A DNA stretch of 52,927 bases from an uncultured Phascolarctobacterium sp. (GTDB lineage: Bacteria; Bacillota; Negativicutes; Acidaminococcales; Acidaminococcaceae), in assembly GCA_949285135.1 (NCBI GenBank), contig CASDXO010000003.1, forward strand, positions 1-52,927, read 5' to 3'. A program made the position numbers and the translations under genes. Below the pieces are notes generated by a model. It saw only the letters and a program-made list of their open reading frames with translations, was not told the DNA's origin and did no database searches. Shown piece by piece: positions 1-10,825 of the stretch (position 1 is its first letter; each line of letters opens with the position of its first letter).

Positions 1-190
1 CCGTACCACCGACGTAACCGGTGTAACCCAACTGCCGGAAGGCGTAGAAATGGTAATGCCTGGCGATAACGTAACCATGGAAGTAGAACTGATCACCCCG
101 ATCGCAATCGAAAAAGGTCTGCGTTTCGCAATCCGTGAAGGCGGCCGTACCGTTGGCGCTGGCGTTGTTTCCGAAGTAGAAGAAGTTTAA
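1..190 (+). CDS. tuf: Elongation factor Tu, C-terminal fragment
   Basis: Only the last 62 codons are inside the window (reading frame starts at base 2). The translation contains [21 protein letters not shown] and [15 protein letters not shown], which are diagnostic of EF-Tu domain 3. EF-Tu is the GTPase that carries aminoacyl-tRNA to the ribosome. It is followed by a terminator and then rpsJ, the usual order after fusA. The gene is cut by the window edge, not truncated biologically. Confidence 0.97.
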   Translation, partial: RTTDVTGVTQLPEGVEMVMPGDNVTMEVELITPIAIEKGLRFAIREGGRTVGAGVVSEVEEV

Positions 191-207
191 TTTTAGTTAG
201 TTCCCGT

Positions 208-245
208 AATATGTGAGGGGCCTAATAGCGCCCCTCATATTCTTA
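208..245 (+). terminator. Rho-independent terminator after tuf
   Basis: An 8-bp GC-rich stem (tgaggggc at 214-221 with gcccctca at 230-237), extended by an A/T stem with one bulge, is followed by a short T-rich stretch. It ends tuf transcription. I see no convincing sigma-A promoter between it and rpsJ, so the S10 operon may partly depend on read-through. Confidence 0.75.
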
Positions 246-361
246 TGTTTGTTGGTATGGCCTTGCGATGATGTGAAAGGTTGCTTGCCTGCACGACAGG
301 GAGATTTTCACGGAGTATGTCCGTTCTTAGAAACTGGGCGATTTTAGGAGGAAATTTTTTA

Positions 362-673
362 ATGGCTAAATCTCAAAAAATCAGAATACGCCTGAAAGCG
401 TATGATCATAAAGCACTTGATCAAAGTGCTGTAAAAATTGTTGAAACTGCAAAACGTACCGGTGCGCAAGTTTCTGGTCCGATCCCCCTTCCTACTGAAA
501 AAAATATTTATACGATTCTGCGTTCTCCTCATGTTAACAAAGACTCTCGTGAACAATTTGAAATGCGTACTCACAAAAGACTTGTTGATATTCTGGAACC
601 CACTGCGAAAACCGTTGATGCTCTGATGCGTCTTGATCTTCCTGCTGGCGTAGATATCGAAATTAAACTGTAA
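362..673 (+). CDS. rpsJ: 30S ribosomal protein S10
   Basis: The 103-aa product beginning [17 protein letters not shown] is S10, a 30S head protein that also binds NusB in antitermination. The start at 362 is chosen because aggagg lies at 346-351. A longer in-frame opening from 281 runs back through the leader and has no support. It is the first gene of the S10-spc-alpha superoperon. The 191-345 leader holds the tuf terminator and a small possible hairpin near 288-301, with no clear promoter. Confidence 0.98.
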   Translation: MAKSQKIRIRLKAYDHKALDQSAVKIVETAKRTGAQVSGPIPLPTEKNIYTILRSPHVNKDSREQFEMRTHKRLVDILEPTAKTVDALMRLDLPAGVDIEIKL

Positions 674-688
674 GGAGGAGGTGCAAGA

Positions 689-1330
689 ATGGCTAAAGGT
701 ATTTTAGGTAAAAAACTGGGCATGACCCAAATTTTTGAAGCTGACGGCAGACTGATTCCTGTAACTGTTGTAGAAGCAGGTCCCTGCGTTGTTCTTCAAA
801 ACAAAACCGAAGAAACAGACGGTTATAATGCTGTTCAGATCGGTTTCGGTGAAGTTAAGGAAAAACATACTACTAAACCGATGAAAGGCCATTTTGACAA
901 AGCTGGTGTGGCTCCGGTAAAATTTGTCAGAGAATTGCGCTTGTCTGCTCCTTCTGAATACACTGTTGGTCAGAAAATTGTCGCTGACATTTTCGCAGCT
1001 GGCGAACTGATCGACGTAACTGGTATTTCCCGCGGCAAAGGTTTCGCAGGCACAATTAAGCGTCATAATTTCGCTCGTGGTCCTATGAAACACGGTTCCA
1101 AATCTCATCGTGAACCTGGTTCTATGGGTCCTATGCATTCCGGTCCTGGCGGTCGCGTAATTAAAGGTAAAAAATTGCCTGGCCGTATGGGTGGTGCACA
1201 AGTTACCGTTCAACGTCTGACTATTGCAAGAGTAGACGCAGAACGCAATCTTATTCTGGTTAAAGGTGCCATTCCCGGCGCTACAGGTTCTTGCGTAATC
1301 GTAAAAGAAACTGTTAAACCTAACAAATAA
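689..1330 (+). CDS. rplC: 50S ribosomal protein L3
   Basis: The 213-aa product has the [16 protein letters not shown] start and the central KRHNFARGP...SHREPGSMG...PGRMGG loop that reaches toward the peptidyl-transferase centre in L3. A strong aaggaggagg precedes the ATG. It lies 15 nt after rpsJ in the same operon. Length is normal for the family. Confidence 0.98.
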   Translation: MAKGILGKKLGMTQIFEADGRLIPVTVVEAGPCVVLQNKTEETDGYNAVQIGFGEVKEKHTTKPMKGHFDKAGVAPVKFVRELRLSAPSEYTVGQKIVADIFAAGELIDVTGISRGKGFAGTIKRHNFARGPMKHGSKSHREPGSMGPMHSGPGGRVIKGKKLPGRMGGAQVTVQRLTIARVDAERNLILVKGAIPGATGSCVIVKETVKPNK

Positions 1331-1361
1331 GATTTAAGCGAAAGAAAGGAGGATGCTTCTA

Positions 1362-1988
1362 ATGCCGAAGTTATCAGTATATAACCTTGCCGGTCAAGTA
1401 ACCGGTGAAATAGAATTGAATGATCAAGTATTTGGCGTTGAATTTAACGAAGCTGTTGTTCATCAGGCTATCGTTATGCAGCTGGCTAACCAACGTCAAG
1501 GCACTTCTGCTACCAAAACCCGCGGTATGGTTCGCGGCGGCGGTCGCAAACCCTGGAAACAAAAAGGCACTGGCCGTGCTCGTTCTGGTTCTACCCGTTC
1601 TCCTATTTGGGTAGGCGGCGGTACCACCTTTGGTCCCCAACCTCGCAGCTATGCTAAAAAGATGCCTCGTAAAGCTCGCCGTCTGGCACTTTGCTGCGCT
1701 CTGTCCGCTAAAGTTGCTGCCGGTGAAATGGTAGTTGTTGAAGGTCTGGCCTTCGATGCTCCGAAAACCAAAAATGTAGTTGCAATGCTCGGTGCATTTG
1801 ATGCAGCTGACAAAAAAGCTCTCATCATCACCAACGGTGATAATGTAAACGTAGAACTTTCTGCACGTAACATGCCGAAAGTAACCGCAATTTCCAACAT
1901 GGGCCTGAACTGCTTTGATATTCTCAACAGCAACAAAGTGTTCCTGGATAAAGAAATTGTAGAACAAATTGAGGAGGTGCTCGCATAA
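1362..1988 (+). CDS. rplD: 50S ribosomal protein L4
   Basis: The L4 family protein starts [11 protein letters not shown] and carries the long basic loop ([25 protein letters not shown]) that lines the exit tunnel. The ATG at 1362 is preferred over one at 1353 because aaaggagg at 1345-1352 is spaced about 9 nt from 1362 and abuts 1353. Its stop overlaps the rplW start by one base, indicating translational coupling. Confidence 0.97.
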   Translation: MPKLSVYNLAGQVTGEIELNDQVFGVEFNEAVVHQAIVMQLANQRQGTSATKTRGMVRGGGRKPWKQKGTGRARSGSTRSPIWVGGGTTFGPQPRSYAKKMPRKARRLALCCALSAKVAAGEMVVVEGLAFDAPKTKNVVAMLGAFDAADKKALIITNGDNVNVELSARNMPKVTAISNMGLNCFDILNSNKVFLDKEIVEQIEEVLA

Positions 1989-2278
1989 TGGCTGCTAATC
2001 CTCGCGATATTTTGATTCGTCCTATCATTACTGAAAAAACTTCCGTAATGATGCAGGAAAACAAATACACTTTCCAGGTTCCCCTGGAAGCAAACAAAGT
2101 TGAAATCCGCCAGGCTGTTGAAGCTATTTTCGGCGTAAAAGTATTGAGTGTGAACACTATCCGCGTATTTGGCAAAACCAAACGCATGGGTAAATATGTT
2201 GGCAAACGTTCCGATTATAAGAAAGCTATCGTGAAGCTTGCTGAAGGCAATACGATTCCCCTTTTCGAAGGAATGTAA
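1988..2278 (+). CDS. rplW: 50S ribosomal protein L23
   Basis: The 96-aa product contains [13 protein letters not shown] and [21 protein letters not shown], typical of L23, which sits at the tunnel exit and docks trigger factor and SRP. The start codon shares its A with the rplD stop codon (taatg), and the upstream gaggaggtg inside rplD is the ribosome-binding site. Confidence 0.98.
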   Translation: MAANPRDILIRPIITEKTSVMMQENKYTFQVPLEANKVEIRQAVEAIFGVKVLSVNTIRVFGKTKRMGKYVGKRSDYKKAIVKLAEGNTIPLFEGM

Positions 2279-2306
2279 TTAACGTATTATAAGGAGGTTA
2301 AATTAA

Positions 2307-3137
2307 ATGGCTATTAAAAGCTTTAATCCGTATTCTCCTTCCAGACGCTTTATTACTGTGTCTGCCTTCGAAGAGATTACGACTGATAAGCCCTACCGTC
2401 CGCTCGTTGAAAAACTCAACAAACATGCGGGCCGTAATAATACAGGCAAAATGACTGTACGCCATCAGGGCGGCGGTCATAAAAGACAATATCGTATCAT
2501 TGACTTTAAACGCAACAAAGACGGTATCCCGGCTCGCGTTGCTACCATTGAATACGATCCTAACCGTAACGCACGTATCGCTCTGCTGAACTATGCAGAC
2601 GGTGAAAAACGTTACATTATCGCTCCGCTTGATCTTAAAGTTGGCGATATGGTTGTAAGCGGTCCGGAAGCCGACATTAAAGTTGGTAACTGCCTGCCGC
2701 TGAAAAACATCCCTCTTGGTACCATGGTACACAATGTTGAAATGAAAATCGGTAAAGGCGGCCAAATGGCACGCAGCGCCGGTGCTTCTGCACAGCTGAT
2801 GGCTAAAGAAGGCGACTATGCACTTCTTCGTCTCCCTTCCGGTGAAATTCGCAAAGTACATATTAACTGCCGTGCTACTATCGGCCAGGTTGGCAACCTT
2901 GATGCTGAAAACATCTGCATCGGTAAAGCTGGTCGCAGCCGTTGGCTGGGCATCCGTCCTGCTAACCGCGGCGTAGTTATGAATCCTAACGACCATCCGC
3001 ATGGCGGTGGCGAAGGCCATTCTCCTGTTGGTCGTAAACGTCCTGTTACTCCTTGGGGCAAATGTGCTTTCGGTACTCGTACCCGTAAAGAGAAAAAAGC
3101 TTCCAGCAAGCTGATTTTAAAACGTAGAACCAAATAA
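2307..3137 (+). CDS. rplB: 50S ribosomal protein L2
   Basis: The 276-aa product has the [12 protein letters not shown] segment and the C-terminal [18 protein letters not shown] motif, whose histidine is conserved near the peptidyl-transferase centre. L2 is needed for subunit association. A strong aaggagg site lies upstream, and length is normal. Confidence 0.98.
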   Translation: MAIKSFNPYSPSRRFITVSAFEEITTDKPYRPLVEKLNKHAGRNNTGKMTVRHQGGGHKRQYRIIDFKRNKDGIPARVATIEYDPNRNARIALLNYADGEKRYIIAPLDLKVGDMVVSGPEADIKVGNCLPLKNIPLGTMVHNVEMKIGKGGQMARSAGASAQLMAKEGDYALLRLPSGEIRKVHINCRATIGQVGNLDAENICIGKAGRSRWLGIRPANRGVVMNPNDHPHGGGEGHSPVGRKRPVTPWGKCAFGTRTRKEKKASSKLILKRRTK

Positions 3138-3169
3138 TTATAACAGGATAAGGAAAGGAGGCTAACCTA

Positions 3170-3445
3170 GTGTCCAGATCAGTTAAAAAAGGACCTTTTG
3201 TCCATGCAAGTCTTTTGAAAAAAATTGATGCGCTTAATGCCGCTAATGATAAAAAAGTTGTAAAGACCTGGTCTCGCAGCTCTACTATTATTCCGTCTTT
3301 CGTTGGTCACACCATTGCGGTTCATGACGGACGCAAACATGTTCCGGTATTCATTACCGAGGATATGGTAGGCCACAAATTGGGAGAATTCGCTCCCACT
3401 CGTACTTACAAAGGTCATGCCGATAAGACCACTGGTTTAAAATAA
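3170..3445 (+). CDS. rpsS: 30S ribosomal protein S19
   Basis: The 91-aa product ([40 protein letters not shown]) is S19, a 30S head protein. The start codon is GTG at 3170, placed by aaaggagg just upstream and by the conserved N-terminus. Confidence 0.98.
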   Translation: MSRSVKKGPFVHASLLKKIDALNAANDKKVVKTWSRSSTIIPSFVGHTIAVHDGRKHVPVFITEDMVGHKLGEFAPTRTYKGHADKTTGLK

Positions 3446-3467
3446 GGGGAAAGGGGGCACAAATAAC

Positions 3468-3800
3468 ATGGAAGCAAAAGCAATTGCAAAATATGTTCGC
3501 ATTGCGCCGCGCAAACTGCGCATCGTAATCAATCTCATCCGCGGTAAATCCGTTGGTGAAGCATTCGCGATCCTCAAATACACCCCGAAGGTTGGTTCTG
3601 AGGTAATCGAAAAAGTTCTGCGCAGTGCAGTAGCAAACGCAGAGCATAACTTTGACATGAACGTGGATAACCTGATCGTATCTACCTGCTTTGTAGATCA
3701 AGGTCCTACCATGAAACGTATTCATCCTCGTTCCCGTGGACAGGCTTTCAAAATTTTGAAACGTTCCAGCCACGTAACTGTTGCAGTTAAAGAAAAATAA
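3468..3800 (+). CDS. rplV: 50S ribosomal protein L22
   Basis: The 110-aa product shows the [18 protein letters not shown] and [19 protein letters not shown] segments of L22; the latter is near the beta-hairpin of the exit tunnel, a known macrolide-resistance site. The ribosome-binding site is G-rich (aagggggc). Confidence 0.98.
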   Translation: MEAKAIAKYVRIAPRKLRIVINLIRGKSVGEAFAILKYTPKVGSEVIEKVLRSAVANAEHNFDMNVDNLIVSTCFVDQGPTMKRIHPRSRGQAFKILKRSSHVTVAVKEK

Positions 3801-3824
3801 TCCCGTCAGAAGGAGGAAAAGATA

Positions 3825-4493
3825 GTGGGTCAAAAAGTTAATCCGCATGGTCTCCGCGTTGGTGTTATCAAAGGATGGGATTCCAAATGGTATGCTGACA
3901 AAGACTATGAGAAATTTTTGTTAGAAGATATTAAAATCCGTGAATTTATTAAAGAAAAACTGTTCTTGTCCGGTATTTCTAAAGTTGAAATCGAACGTGC
4001 TTCCAATAAAGCCCGCATTTCCATCCATACTGCAAAACCCGGTATGGTAATCGGTCGTCAGGGCAGCAACATCGAACTGCTGAAATCTGACCTGAAGAAA
4101 ATGACTGACAGCGTAATCGACATCAACATTGTTGAAGTAAAAACCCCGGATATGGACGCAACTTTGGTTGCAGAGAACATCGCAGCTCAGCTGGAACGCC
4201 GTATTGCTTTCCGTCGTGCTATGAAACAGTGCGTTGGCCGTACCATGCGTATGGGTGCCAAAGGCATCAAAGTACAGGTTGGCGGTCGTCTTGGCGGTGC
4301 TGAAATTGCCCGCAGCGAAAGCTATCGTGAAGGCAGCATTCCTCTGCACACTCTGCGTGCTGATATTGACTACGGTACTGCAGAAGCACATACCACTTAT
4401 GGCCGCATTGGCGTAAAAGTATGGATCTACAAAGGTGAAGTCCTTCCTGAAAGCAAAGAAGCAGTTAAAGCTGCTCCGGCAAAGGAGGCATAA
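3825..4493 (+). CDS. rpsC: 30S ribosomal protein S3
   Basis: The 222-aa product starts with GTG ([15 protein letters not shown]). It has an N-terminal KH domain with the GxxG loop ([10 protein letters not shown], residues about 76-85) and the S3 C-terminal domain ([12 protein letters not shown]). S3 lines the mRNA entry channel. The last 15 residues form an Ala/Lys/Glu-rich tail. Confidence 0.98.
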   Translation: MGQKVNPHGLRVGVIKGWDSKWYADKDYEKFLLEDIKIREFIKEKLFLSGISKVEIERASNKARISIHTAKPGMVIGRQGSNIELLKSDLKKMTDSVIDINIVEVKTPDMDATLVAENIAAQLERRIAFRRAMKQCVGRTMRMGAKGIKVQVGGRLGGAEIARSESYREGSIPLHTLRADIDYGTAEAHTTYGRIGVKVWIYKGEVLPESKEAVKAAPAKEA

Positions 4494-4499
4494 TCAGAC

Positions 4500-4952
4500 A
4501 TGTTATTACCGAAGAGAGTTAAACATCGTAAACAACATAGAGGTCGTATGACCGGTCGTGCTATGCGCGGTAATAAAATCGCTCATGGTGACTTCGGTCT
4601 GGTAGCACTGGAACCTGCATGGGTAACCAACCGTCAAATCGAAGCAGCACGTATTGCTATGACCCGTTACATCAAACGTGGCGGTCAAGTTTGGATTCAA
4701 ATTTTCCCGGATAAACCGATCACTGCAAAACCGGCTGAAACCCGTATGGGTTCTGGTAAAGGTTCTCCGGAATATTGGGTAGCAGTAGTAAAACCCGGCC
4801 GTGTACTGTTTGAAATGAACGGCGTTAGCGAAGAAGTAGCTAAGGAAGCTATGCGTCTTGCTAGTCACAAGCTGCCGATCAAATGCAAATTTGTGACCCG
4901 TGCTCAACAGGAAGCCGAAGCTGCCGCACAAGAAAAGGGTGGTGAAGCTTAA
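4500..4952 (+). CDS. rplP: 50S ribosomal protein L16
   Basis: The 150-aa product starts [17 protein letters not shown] and has [20 protein letters not shown], conserved in L16 of the tRNA-binding face of 50S. It is a few residues longer than many orthologues because of an Ala/Glu/Gln-rich C-terminal tail. The stop overlaps the rpmC start (taatg). Confidence 0.98.
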   Translation: MLLPKRVKHRKQHRGRMTGRAMRGNKIAHGDFGLVALEPAWVTNRQIEAARIAMTRYIKRGGQVWIQIFPDKPITAKPAETRMGSGKGSPEYWVAVVKPGRVLFEMNGVSEEVAKEAMRLASHKLPIKCKFVTRAQQEAEAAAQEKGGEA

Positions 4953-5146
4953 TGAAAACAACAGAAATTCGTGAAATGTCTGCTGCTGAGTTAGACACCA
5001 AATTGGCAGGTTTGAAAGAAGAACTTTTCAATCTGCGTTTTCAAATGGCAACCGGTCAATGTGAAAACCCGATGAAAATTCGTGAAGTGAAAAAATCCAT
5101 TGCCCGTATCAAAACCATTCAGCGTGAACGTGAACTGAACGCTTAA
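4952..5146 (+). CDS. rpmC: 50S ribosomal protein L29
   Basis: The 64-aa protein with the [27 protein letters not shown] pattern is L29, which sits at the polypeptide exit site beside L23. It is translationally coupled to rplP by a one-base overlap. Confidence 0.97.
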   Translation: MKTTEIREMSAAELDTKLAGLKEELFNLRFQMATGQCENPMKIREVKKSIARIKTIQRERELNA

Positions 5147-5179
5147 TTGTTTTGAAGTATGAACAAGGAGGAAACAGTC

Positions 5180-5440
5180 GTGACCGAAGAAAGAAACGCA
5201 CGTGTTACCCGTATTGGTAAAGTTGTCAGCGATAAAATGCAGAAAACTGTAGTTGTTGCAGTAGAACGTTTCGTTCAGCATCCGCTGTACAAAAAAGGCG
5301 TACAACATACTATCAAATTTAAAGCTCATGACGAAAATAACGAAGCACATATCGGCGACGTAGTACAAATTATGCAAACTCGTCCGCTGTCCAAAGATAA
5401 ATGCTGGCGCGTTATTGAGATTTTAGAGCGTGCAAAATAA
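5180..5440 (+). CDS. rpsQ: 30S ribosomal protein S17
   Basis: S17 family: [30 protein letters not shown] place the start at GTG 5180 because aaggagg at 5165-5171 is 8 nt upstream. An in-frame ATG at 5159 lies ahead of that site and has none of its own. The product is then 86 aa, normal for this primary 16S rRNA-binding protein. Confidence 0.95.
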   Translation: MTEERNARVTRIGKVVSDKMQKTVVVAVERFVQHPLYKKGVQHTIKFKAHDENNEAHIGDVVQIMQTRPLSKDKCWRVIEILERAK

Positions 5441-5477
5441 TTATTGCCAATAAGAGATTGGCAAGGGAGGGAAATCC

Positions 5478-5846
5478 ATGATACAACAACAAACTATCCT
5501 TAATGTTGGTGATAACACCGGCGCTAAGAAAGTTATGTGTATTCGTGTATTAGGCGGTTCTTACCGTAAATATGCTAATATCGGTGACGTTATCGTGTGT
5601 GCTGTTAAAGATGCATCACCCGGTGGCGTTGTAAAAAAAGGTGACGTAGTTAAAGCAGTTGTTGTTCGTTCCGTTAAAGGTGTTCGTCGTCCCGACGGTT
5701 CCTACATCCGTTTCGATGAAAACGCTGCTGTTGTAATAAAAGACGATAAGAGTCCTCGCGGTACCCGTATTTTCGGGCCTGTAGCTCGCGAACTTCGTGA
5801 TAAGGACTTCATGAAAATTATTTCTCTGGCACCGGAAGTGCTGTAA
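5478..5846 (+). CDS. rplN: 50S ribosomal protein L14
   Basis: The 122-aa product matches L14 throughout ([43 protein letters not shown]). L14 forms intersubunit bridges and is the target of the silencing factor RsfS. Length is exactly the family norm. Confidence 0.98.
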   Translation: MIQQQTILNVGDNTGAKKVMCIRVLGGSYRKYANIGDVIVCAVKDASPGGVVKKGDVVKAVVVRSVKGVRRPDGSYIRFDENAAVVIKDDKSPRGTRIFGPVARELRDKDFMKIISLAPEVL

Positions 5847-5884
5847 GAAATCAAATAACGCACTAATAAGGAGGTGTTCTTGAC

Positions 5885-6214
5885 ATGGCAAATGCTGTAA
5901 AGCTGCATGTTAAAAAAGGCGATACCGTTCTTGTTTTATCCGGTAAGGACAAAGGCAAGCAAGGTAAAATCGTTGAAGCTCTGCCTAAGAAAGCCAAAGT
6001 TGTGGTTGAAGGCGTAAATAAAGTAAAACGTCATACCAAACCGTCTCAAGCAAATCCTCAAGGCGGTATTATTACTAAAGAAGCTCCGATTTCTTCTTCT
6101 AAAGTAATGCTGGTATGCCCGGCTTGCAAAAAAGCTACCCGTATTAAAAAGACCGCTGTTGCTGGTGCATTCGTAAGAACCTGCAAAAAATGCGGTGAAG
6201 TTATAGATAAATAA
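5885..6214 (+). CDS. rplX: 50S ribosomal protein L24
   Basis: The 109-aa product has the N-terminal KOW motif ([27 protein letters not shown]) of L24, an assembly-initiator protein. The C-terminal extension carries two CxxC pairs (CPAC and CKKC) that could bind zinc. Confidence 0.98.
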   Translation: MANAVKLHVKKGDTVLVLSGKDKGKQGKIVEALPKKAKVVVEGVNKVKRHTKPSQANPQGGIITKEAPISSSKVMLVCPACKKATRIKKTAVAGAFVRTCKKCGEVIDK

Positions 6215-6240
6215 ATTCCGGGAAAGGAGGAACTAATTGA

Positions 6241-6786
6241 ATGGCAAAGACCAGATTACAAGAAAAATATTTGTCTGAAGCCGTTAAAGGCCTGATGGAC
6301 AAATTCCAGTATAAAAATGTTATGGAAATTCCTAAAATTGAAAAAGTTGTCATCAACATGGGTGTTGGCGAAGCAGTTGGCAACAGCAAGGCTCTGGAAT
6401 CTGCAGTTGCTGATATGACCGTTATCGCAGGTCAGAAACCTGTTATCACTAAAGCTAAAAAATCCATTGCAGCTTTCAAAGTACGTCAAGGTATGCCGTT
6501 AGGTGCAAAAGTTACCCTGCGTGGTGACCGTATGTACTATTTCCTTGATAAGCTGATGAATCTCGCTCTTCCGCGTGTACGTGACTTCCGCGGTGTAAGT
6601 GCTACATCTTTTGATGGACGCGGCAACTACGCTTTAGGACTTAAAGAACAATTGATTTTCCCGGAAATTGAATACGACAAGATTGATAAAGTACGCGGAA
6701 TGGATATTATCATTGTTACTACTGCTAAGACTGACGAGGAAGCCAGAGAACTGCTCAGACTCCTCGGAATGCCGTTCAGCGCATAA
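6241..6786 (+). CDS. rplE: 50S ribosomal protein L5
   Basis: The 181-aa product shows [29 protein letters not shown] and the RVRDFRGVS segment of L5, the 5S rRNA-binding protein that contacts P-site tRNA. It lies between rplX and rpsN as in other Firmicutes. Confidence 0.98.
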   Translation: MAKTRLQEKYLSEAVKGLMDKFQYKNVMEIPKIEKVVINMGVGEAVGNSKALESAVADMTVIAGQKPVITKAKKSIAAFKVRQGMPLGAKVTLRGDRMYYFLDKLMNLALPRVRDFRGVSATSFDGRGNYALGLKEQLIFPEIEYDKIDKVRGMDIIIVTTAKTDEEARELLRLLGMPFSA

Positions 6787-6803
6787 GGTGAGGAGGGAAT
6801 ACT

Positions 6804-6989
6804 TTGGCTAAGAAAGCCCTGATTGAAAAATGGAAAAGCGAACCTAAATACGAAGTTCGCCGTTATAATCGCTGCAAAATTTGCGGCAGACCTCATGGCT
6901 ATATGCGTAAATTTGGCCTCTGCCGTATCTGCTTCCGTGAATACAGCTACAAAGGTGCTATTCCGGGCGTAACCAAAGCAAGCTGGTAA
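6804..6989 (+). CDS. rpsN: 30S ribosomal protein S14, zinc-binding (type Z)
   Basis: The 61-aa product starts with TTG, placed by gaggagg upstream. It contains C-x2-C-x12-C-x2-C (CKIC...CRIC), the zinc-binding form of S14. Zinc-free C- paralogues are longer and lack these cysteines, so zinc is likely required for this copy. Confidence 0.97.
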   Translation: MAKKALIEKWKSEPKYEVRRYNRCKICGRPHGYMRKFGLCRICFREYSYKGAIPGVTKASW

Positions 6990-7020
6990 TACCGACAACA
7001 AGGAAGGAGGGTATATAAGT

Positions 7021-7419
7021 ATGGTAATGACTGACCCGATCGCTGATATGCTTACCCGTATCCGTAATGCAAATTCAGTTCATCACGATAAAGTTGAAAT
7101 CCCCGGCAGCAAGATTAAAGTTGCTATTGCTGAAATCCTGAAAGCCGAAGGTTTCATTAAAGATTTTGAAGTAATTGCTGATAACAAACAGAACGTTATT
7201 CGTGTTAGCCTGAAATACGGTGCTAATAAGGAAAAAGTTATTTCCGGTATTAAACGTATTTCCAAACCCGGTCTGAGAGTTTACTCTCAAAAAGACCAAC
7301 TGCCTAGAGTCCTTGGTGGTCTCGGTATCGCAGTAATTTCTACTTCCCAAGGTCTTATGACCGATAAAGCAGCTCGTAAAGCTGGTTTAGGTGGCGAAGT
7401 ACTCGCATACGTATGGTAA
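7021..7419 (+). CDS. rpsH: 30S ribosomal protein S8
   Basis: The 132-aa product is S8 ([15 protein letters not shown]-terminal [26 protein letters not shown]). The ATG at 7021 fits aaggagg at 7004-7010. The ATG at 7027 is possible but spaced too far. S8 binds helix 21 of 16S rRNA, and in E. coli it also autoregulates the spc operon. Confidence 0.98.
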   Translation: MVMTDPIADMLTRIRNANSVHHDKVEIPGSKIKVAIAEILKAEGFIKDFEVIADNKQNVIRVSLKYGANKEKVISGIKRISKPGLRVYSQKDQLPRVLGGLGIAVISTSQGLMTDKAARKAGLGGEVLAYVW

Positions 7420-7446
7420 TACTAAAAAGATAGGAGGTGCTCGTAC

Positions 7447-7995
7447 GTGTCTAGAATTGGTAAGATGCCAATTACTGTTCCCGCTGGTGTAACAGTTACT
7501 ATTGAAAACAATTTCGTGACCGTTAAAGGTCCTAAAGGCGAACTTTCCCGCCAGATCAATAAAAACATGAAACTGACCCTGGACAACGGTGTTCTGACCG
7601 TAGAACGTCCCAGCGATGAAAAAGAAGATCGCGCTATGCACGGTCTGTCCCGTACCCTGATCAACAACATGATCATCGGCGTAACTCAAGGTTTCAGCAA
7701 AACTCTGGAGATTAATGGTGTTGGTTACCGTGCTGCTAAACAAGGTCAAAACATTAACTTCACTCTCGGATTCTCTCATCCGGTAGTTAAAGAGCCGCCT
7801 GCTGGTATTACCTTTGAAGTACCTGCTCCGAACAAGATCGTTGTAAGCGGTGCTGATAAAGAAGTTGTAGGCGCAGTTGCTGCCGAAATCCGTACCCTGC
7901 GTCCGCCAGAACCTTACAAAGGCAAAGGTATTCGTTATGAAGGCGAATATGTACGTCGTAAGATTGGTAAAGCCGGCGCTAAAGGCAAGAAATAA
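7447..7995 (+). CDS. rplF: 50S ribosomal protein L6
   Basis: The 182-aa product starts with GTG ([15 protein letters not shown]). It has two L6 repeats and the conserved C-terminal [23 protein letters not shown]6 lies near the factor-binding centre of 50S. A gaggtg ribosome-binding site is present. Confidence 0.98.
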   Translation: MSRIGKMPITVPAGVTVTIENNFVTVKGPKGELSRQINKNMKLTLDNGVLTVERPSDEKEDRAMHGLSRTLINNMIIGVTQGFSKTLEINGVGYRAAKQGQNINFTLGFSHPVVKEPPAGITFEVPAPNKIVVSGADKEVVGAVAAEIRTLRPPEPYKGKGIRYEGEYVRRKIGKAGAKGKK

Positions 7996-8020
7996 TTTCT
8001 AAAAGAAGGGAGTGAAACTC

Positions 8021-8383
8021 TTGCTTAACAGAGTTGATAAAAACGAGAAACGTCAAAAACGTCATCTCCGTTCTCGTAGATATATTTACGGTACTGCAGA
8101 AAGACCCCGTCTCAACGTATATCGTTCCTTGTCCAACATTTATGCACAAGTGATTAACGATGAAACCGGTGAAACCATTGCTGCTGCAAGCACCGTAGAA
8201 AAAGAATTGAAAGCTACCTATGGCGGCAACATTGAAGCTGCTAAAGTTGTAGGCAAAGCTATTGCTGAAAAAGCACTGGCTAAAGGTGTTAAAGAAGTAG
8301 TATTCGACCGCGGCGGTTACCTGTATCACGGCCGTATCGCTGCACTGGCTGAAGCCGCTCGTGAAGCTGGCTTAGTATTCTAA
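8021..8383 (+). CDS. rplR: 50S ribosomal protein L18
   Basis: L18 ([45 protein letters not shown]) binds 5S rRNA with L5. I choose TTG at 8021, giving 120 aa beginning [15 protein letters not shown]. The gggag ribosome-binding site at 8008-8012 is about 8 nt away, whereas the in-frame GTG at 8012 overlaps that site. Confidence 0.95.
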   Translation: MLNRVDKNEKRQKRHLRSRRYIYGTAERPRLNVYRSLSNIYAQVINDETGETIAAASTVEKELKATYGGNIEAAKVVGKAIAEKALAKGVKEVVFDRGGYLYHGRIAALAEAAREAGLVF

Positions 8384-8400
8384 GAGAAGGAGGAAACATA

Positions 8401-8901
8401 ATGGCGAATTTCGAAAATAAAGAAAACGAATTAAAAGAGAAAGTCGTTTTCATCAACCGTGTTGCTAAGGTTGTTAAAGGCGGACGTCGTTTCTCCTTCG
8501 CTGCACTTGTTGTTGTAGGTGACGAAAATGGTCATGTAGGCATGGGCTTGGGTAAAGCTGCAGAAGTTCCTGAAGCTATCCGCAAAGGCGTTGAAGATGC
8601 TAAGAAAAATCTGGTATCTGTTGCTCTTGTTGGTACCACCATTCCTCATGAAGTAATCGGTGTATTTGGAGCTGGCCGCGTATTCCTGAAACCGGCTGCA
8701 GAAGGTACCGGCGTTATTGCCGGCGGCCCTGTTCGTGCGGTATTGGAACTGGCTGGTGTTCGTGATATTCTTACTAAATCTCAGGGTTCTTCCAACCCCA
8801 ACAATGTTGTTCGCGCAACCATTGAAGGTTTGAAAGCTCTGAAGAGTGCTGAAGCTGTTGCTGCTCTGCGTGGTAAAACCGTAGAAGAATTGTTGGGCTA
8901 A
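8401..8901 (+). CDS. rpsE: 30S ribosomal protein S5
   Basis: The 166-aa product has the S5 double-stranded RNA-binding segment ([22 protein letters not shown]) and the C-terminal [20 protein letters not shown]5 acts in decoding fidelity and mRNA unwinding. Aaggagg lies immediately upstream. Confidence 0.98.
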   Translation: MANFENKENELKEKVVFINRVAKVVKGGRRFSFAALVVVGDENGHVGMGLGKAAEVPEAIRKGVEDAKKNLVSVALVGTTIPHEVIGVFGAGRVFLKPAAEGTGVIAGGPVRAVLELAGVRDILTKSQGSSNPNNVVRATIEGLKALKSAEAVAALRGKTVEELLG

Positions 8902-8914
8902 GGAGGACTTTGTG

Positions 8915-9094
8915 ATGGCACAAATTAAAATCACCCTGACCCGCAGCCTGATCGGTTACCCGAAAGATCAACGCGCAACCGTTAAAGCTCTGGGTTTAGG
9001 CAAAATCAATACTAGTGTTGTAAAAGAAGACACTCCGACTATTCGCGGCATGGTTCATAAAGTAGAACATCTCGTGAAAGTTGAAGAAGCGTAA
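8915..9094 (+). CDS. rpmD: 50S ribosomal protein L30
   Basis: The 59-aa product ([20 protein letters not shown]...GLGKINTSV) is L30. The ATG at 8915 is favoured over the GTG at 8912 because aggagg at 8901-8906 is then 8 nt away. It lies between rpsE and rplO as in the canonical spc operon. Confidence 0.96.
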   Translation: MAQIKITLTRSLIGYPKDQRATVKALGLGKINTSVVKEDTPTIRGMVHKVEHLVKVEEA

Positions 9095-9114
9095 GACAAG
9101 GAGGTGTAGTGAAT

Positions 9115-9555
9115 ATGAATTTACATGAATTGTCTCCCGCTCCGGGATCTAAACGTGTTCATGTTCGTGTAGGCCGTGGTTTAGGTTCCGGTCTTGGCAA
9201 AACTTCCGGTAAAGGCCAGAAAGGTCAGAAATCCCGTTCCGGCGGTGTAAAACGCCCTGGTTTTGAAGGTGGTCAAAGACCTCTGTACCTGCGCCTTCCG
9301 AAACGTGGTTTCTATAACAGATTCGGCAAGGATTATGTTGAAATCAATGTAAGCGTACTGAACCGCTTCGAAGATGGCACCGTTGTTGAACCGGTAATGC
9401 TGATTGAAGAAGGCATTGTTAAAAACGTTCGTGACGGTATCAGAATCCTTGGCAATGGCGAACTGACCAAAAAACTTACTGTTCAGGCTATGGGCTTCAG
9501 CAAATCTGCTGAGGAAAAAATCATTGCAGCTGGCGGTAAAGTTGAGGTGATCTAA
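9115..9555 (+). CDS. rplO: 50S ribosomal protein L15
   Basis: The product starts [14 protein letters not shown] and has the glycine/lysine-rich [23 protein letters not shown] stretch of L15. Aaggagg at 9098-9104 is 10 nt from the ATG at 9115 and only 4 nt from the in-frame GTG at 9109, so 9115 (146 aa) is chosen. secY follows after 1 nt. Confidence 0.97.
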   Translation: MNLHELSPAPGSKRVHVRVGRGLGSGLGKTSGKGQKGQKSRSGGVKRPGFEGGQRPLYLRLPKRGFYNRFGKDYVEINVSVLNRFEDGTVVEPVMLIEEGIVKNVRDGIRILGNGELTKKLTVQAMGFSKSAEEKIIAAGGKVEVI

Positions 9556-9556
9556 A

Positions 9557-10813
9557 GTGTTAGCAGCCCTTGCGAACATATTTAGAATTACGGAACTCAG
9601 GCAAAAAGTTGTTTTTACTCTCGCCATGTTCATCGTATTCCGGGCTGGAACACATATACCTGTTCCTGGCGTAAATGCCACTGTTATTGAACAGTTATTC
9701 CAAAGCGGTAATCTCTTTGGACTGCTGGATATGTTCAGCGGCGGCGCCTTGAGCAAATTCTCAATTTTTGCTATGAGTATTACCCCATATATTAATGCTT
9801 CAATTATTTTGCAGTTACTGAAGGTAGTCGTACCGACCTTGGAACAATGGTCCAAGGAAGGTGAGGAAGGATATAAGAAGAATGTTAAGCTCACTCGTAT
9901 GCTGACGGTGGTGCTTGCATTCATCCAGGCTTGCGGCATGGCTTATGGCCTGAAGATGGCAATCAATAACCCCGGAATCATCTCGATTCTGATGATTGCT
10001 GTTACCCTTACTGCCGGCACCGTCTTTTTGATGTGGATCGGCGAGCAGATTACTGCAAGGGGCGTCGGCAATGGTATTTCACTGATTATCTTTGCCGGTA
10101 TCGTTTCCAGACTTCCTGACGGACTCAAAATTATTTTCCAATATTTACAGGCTGGCACTGTTAACCTGCTGAACGTTATTTTGTTCGCGGTGATTGCTCT
10201 GGCGATGATAGTTTTTGTAATTATGATCTCTCAGGGTATTCGCAAAATACCTGTTCAATACGCAAAACGTGTAGTCGGTAAAAAAATGTATGGCGGCCAT
10301 ACCAGTTATATTCCTTTAAAGGTTAATCAGGCGGGTGTTATCCCGATCATCTTTGCGTCTTCCGTATTGATGTTCCCGGTTACGATAGCACAGTTTGTAG
10401 ACGTACCCTGGGTTAAGACAATGGGTCAGCTGTTTGAGTGGGGCAGCCCGCTGCAGACCACCCTGTATGTTCTGATGATTCTGTTCTTTACTTACTTTTA
10501 TACAGCAGTAAGTCTGAACATCGGCGATATGTCCGACAATATCAAGAAGAACGGCGGCTTTATTCCCGGACTGCGTCCTGGTAAGCCAACAACCGATTAT
10601 CTGGACAAAGTAATGTCCAGAATCACTCTGGCAGGGGCAATCTTCTTATCCCTGATTGCGCTTATGCCTCATGTAGTAGGCTGGATTACCAGCATCGAAG
10701 GCATCTACTTCGGCGGTACAGCACTTTTAATCGTAGTCGGTGTAGCATTGGATACTATGAAGCAAATAGAGTCCCTGGTACTGATGCGTCACTATCATGG
10801 CTTTATGAAATAG
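9557..10813 (+). CDS. secY: Protein translocase subunit SecY
   Basis: The 418-aa, ten-helix membrane protein is the channel of the Sec translocon. Visible family segments include FRAGTHIPVPGVN in the first loop, ITPYINASIILQLL, KYAKRVVG-type basic loops (VQYAKRVVGKKMYGGH) and TDYLDKVMSRIT. The start is GTG at 9557, one base after the rplO stop, so translation is coupled. It would export the lipoprotein, autotransporter and secreted peptide encoded further along. Confidence 0.98.
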   Translation: MLAALANIFRITELRQKVVFTLAMFIVFRAGTHIPVPGVNATVIEQLFQSGNLFGLLDMFSGGALSKFSIFAMSITPYINASIILQLLKVVVPTLEQWSKEGEEGYKKNVKLTRMLTVVLAFIQACGMAYGLKMAINNPGIISILMIAVTLTAGTVFLMWIGEQITARGVGNGISLIIFAGIVSRLPDGLKIIFQYLQAGTVNLLNVILFAVIALAMIVFVIMISQGIRKIPVQYAKRVVGKKMYGGHTSYIPLKVNQAGVIPIIFASSVLMFPVTIAQFVDVPWVKTMGQLFEWGSPLQTTLYVLMILFFTYFYTAVSLNIGDMSDNIKKNGGFIPGLRPGKPTTDYLDKVMSRITLAGAIFLSLIALMPHVVGWITSIEGIYFGGTALLIVVGVALDTMKQIESLVLMRHYHGFMK

Positions 10814-10825
10814 GAGGAATTCAGA

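Noticed and set aside
281..361. Upstream extension of rpsJ to an ATG-like start at 281
   Set aside because: The conserved S10 start [10 protein letters not shown] at 362 has its own aggagg site; the extension reads through the leader.
9181..9939. A 252-aa minus-strand frame across rplO and secY
   Set aside because: Antisense to two essential, well-conserved genes, with no translation signals.
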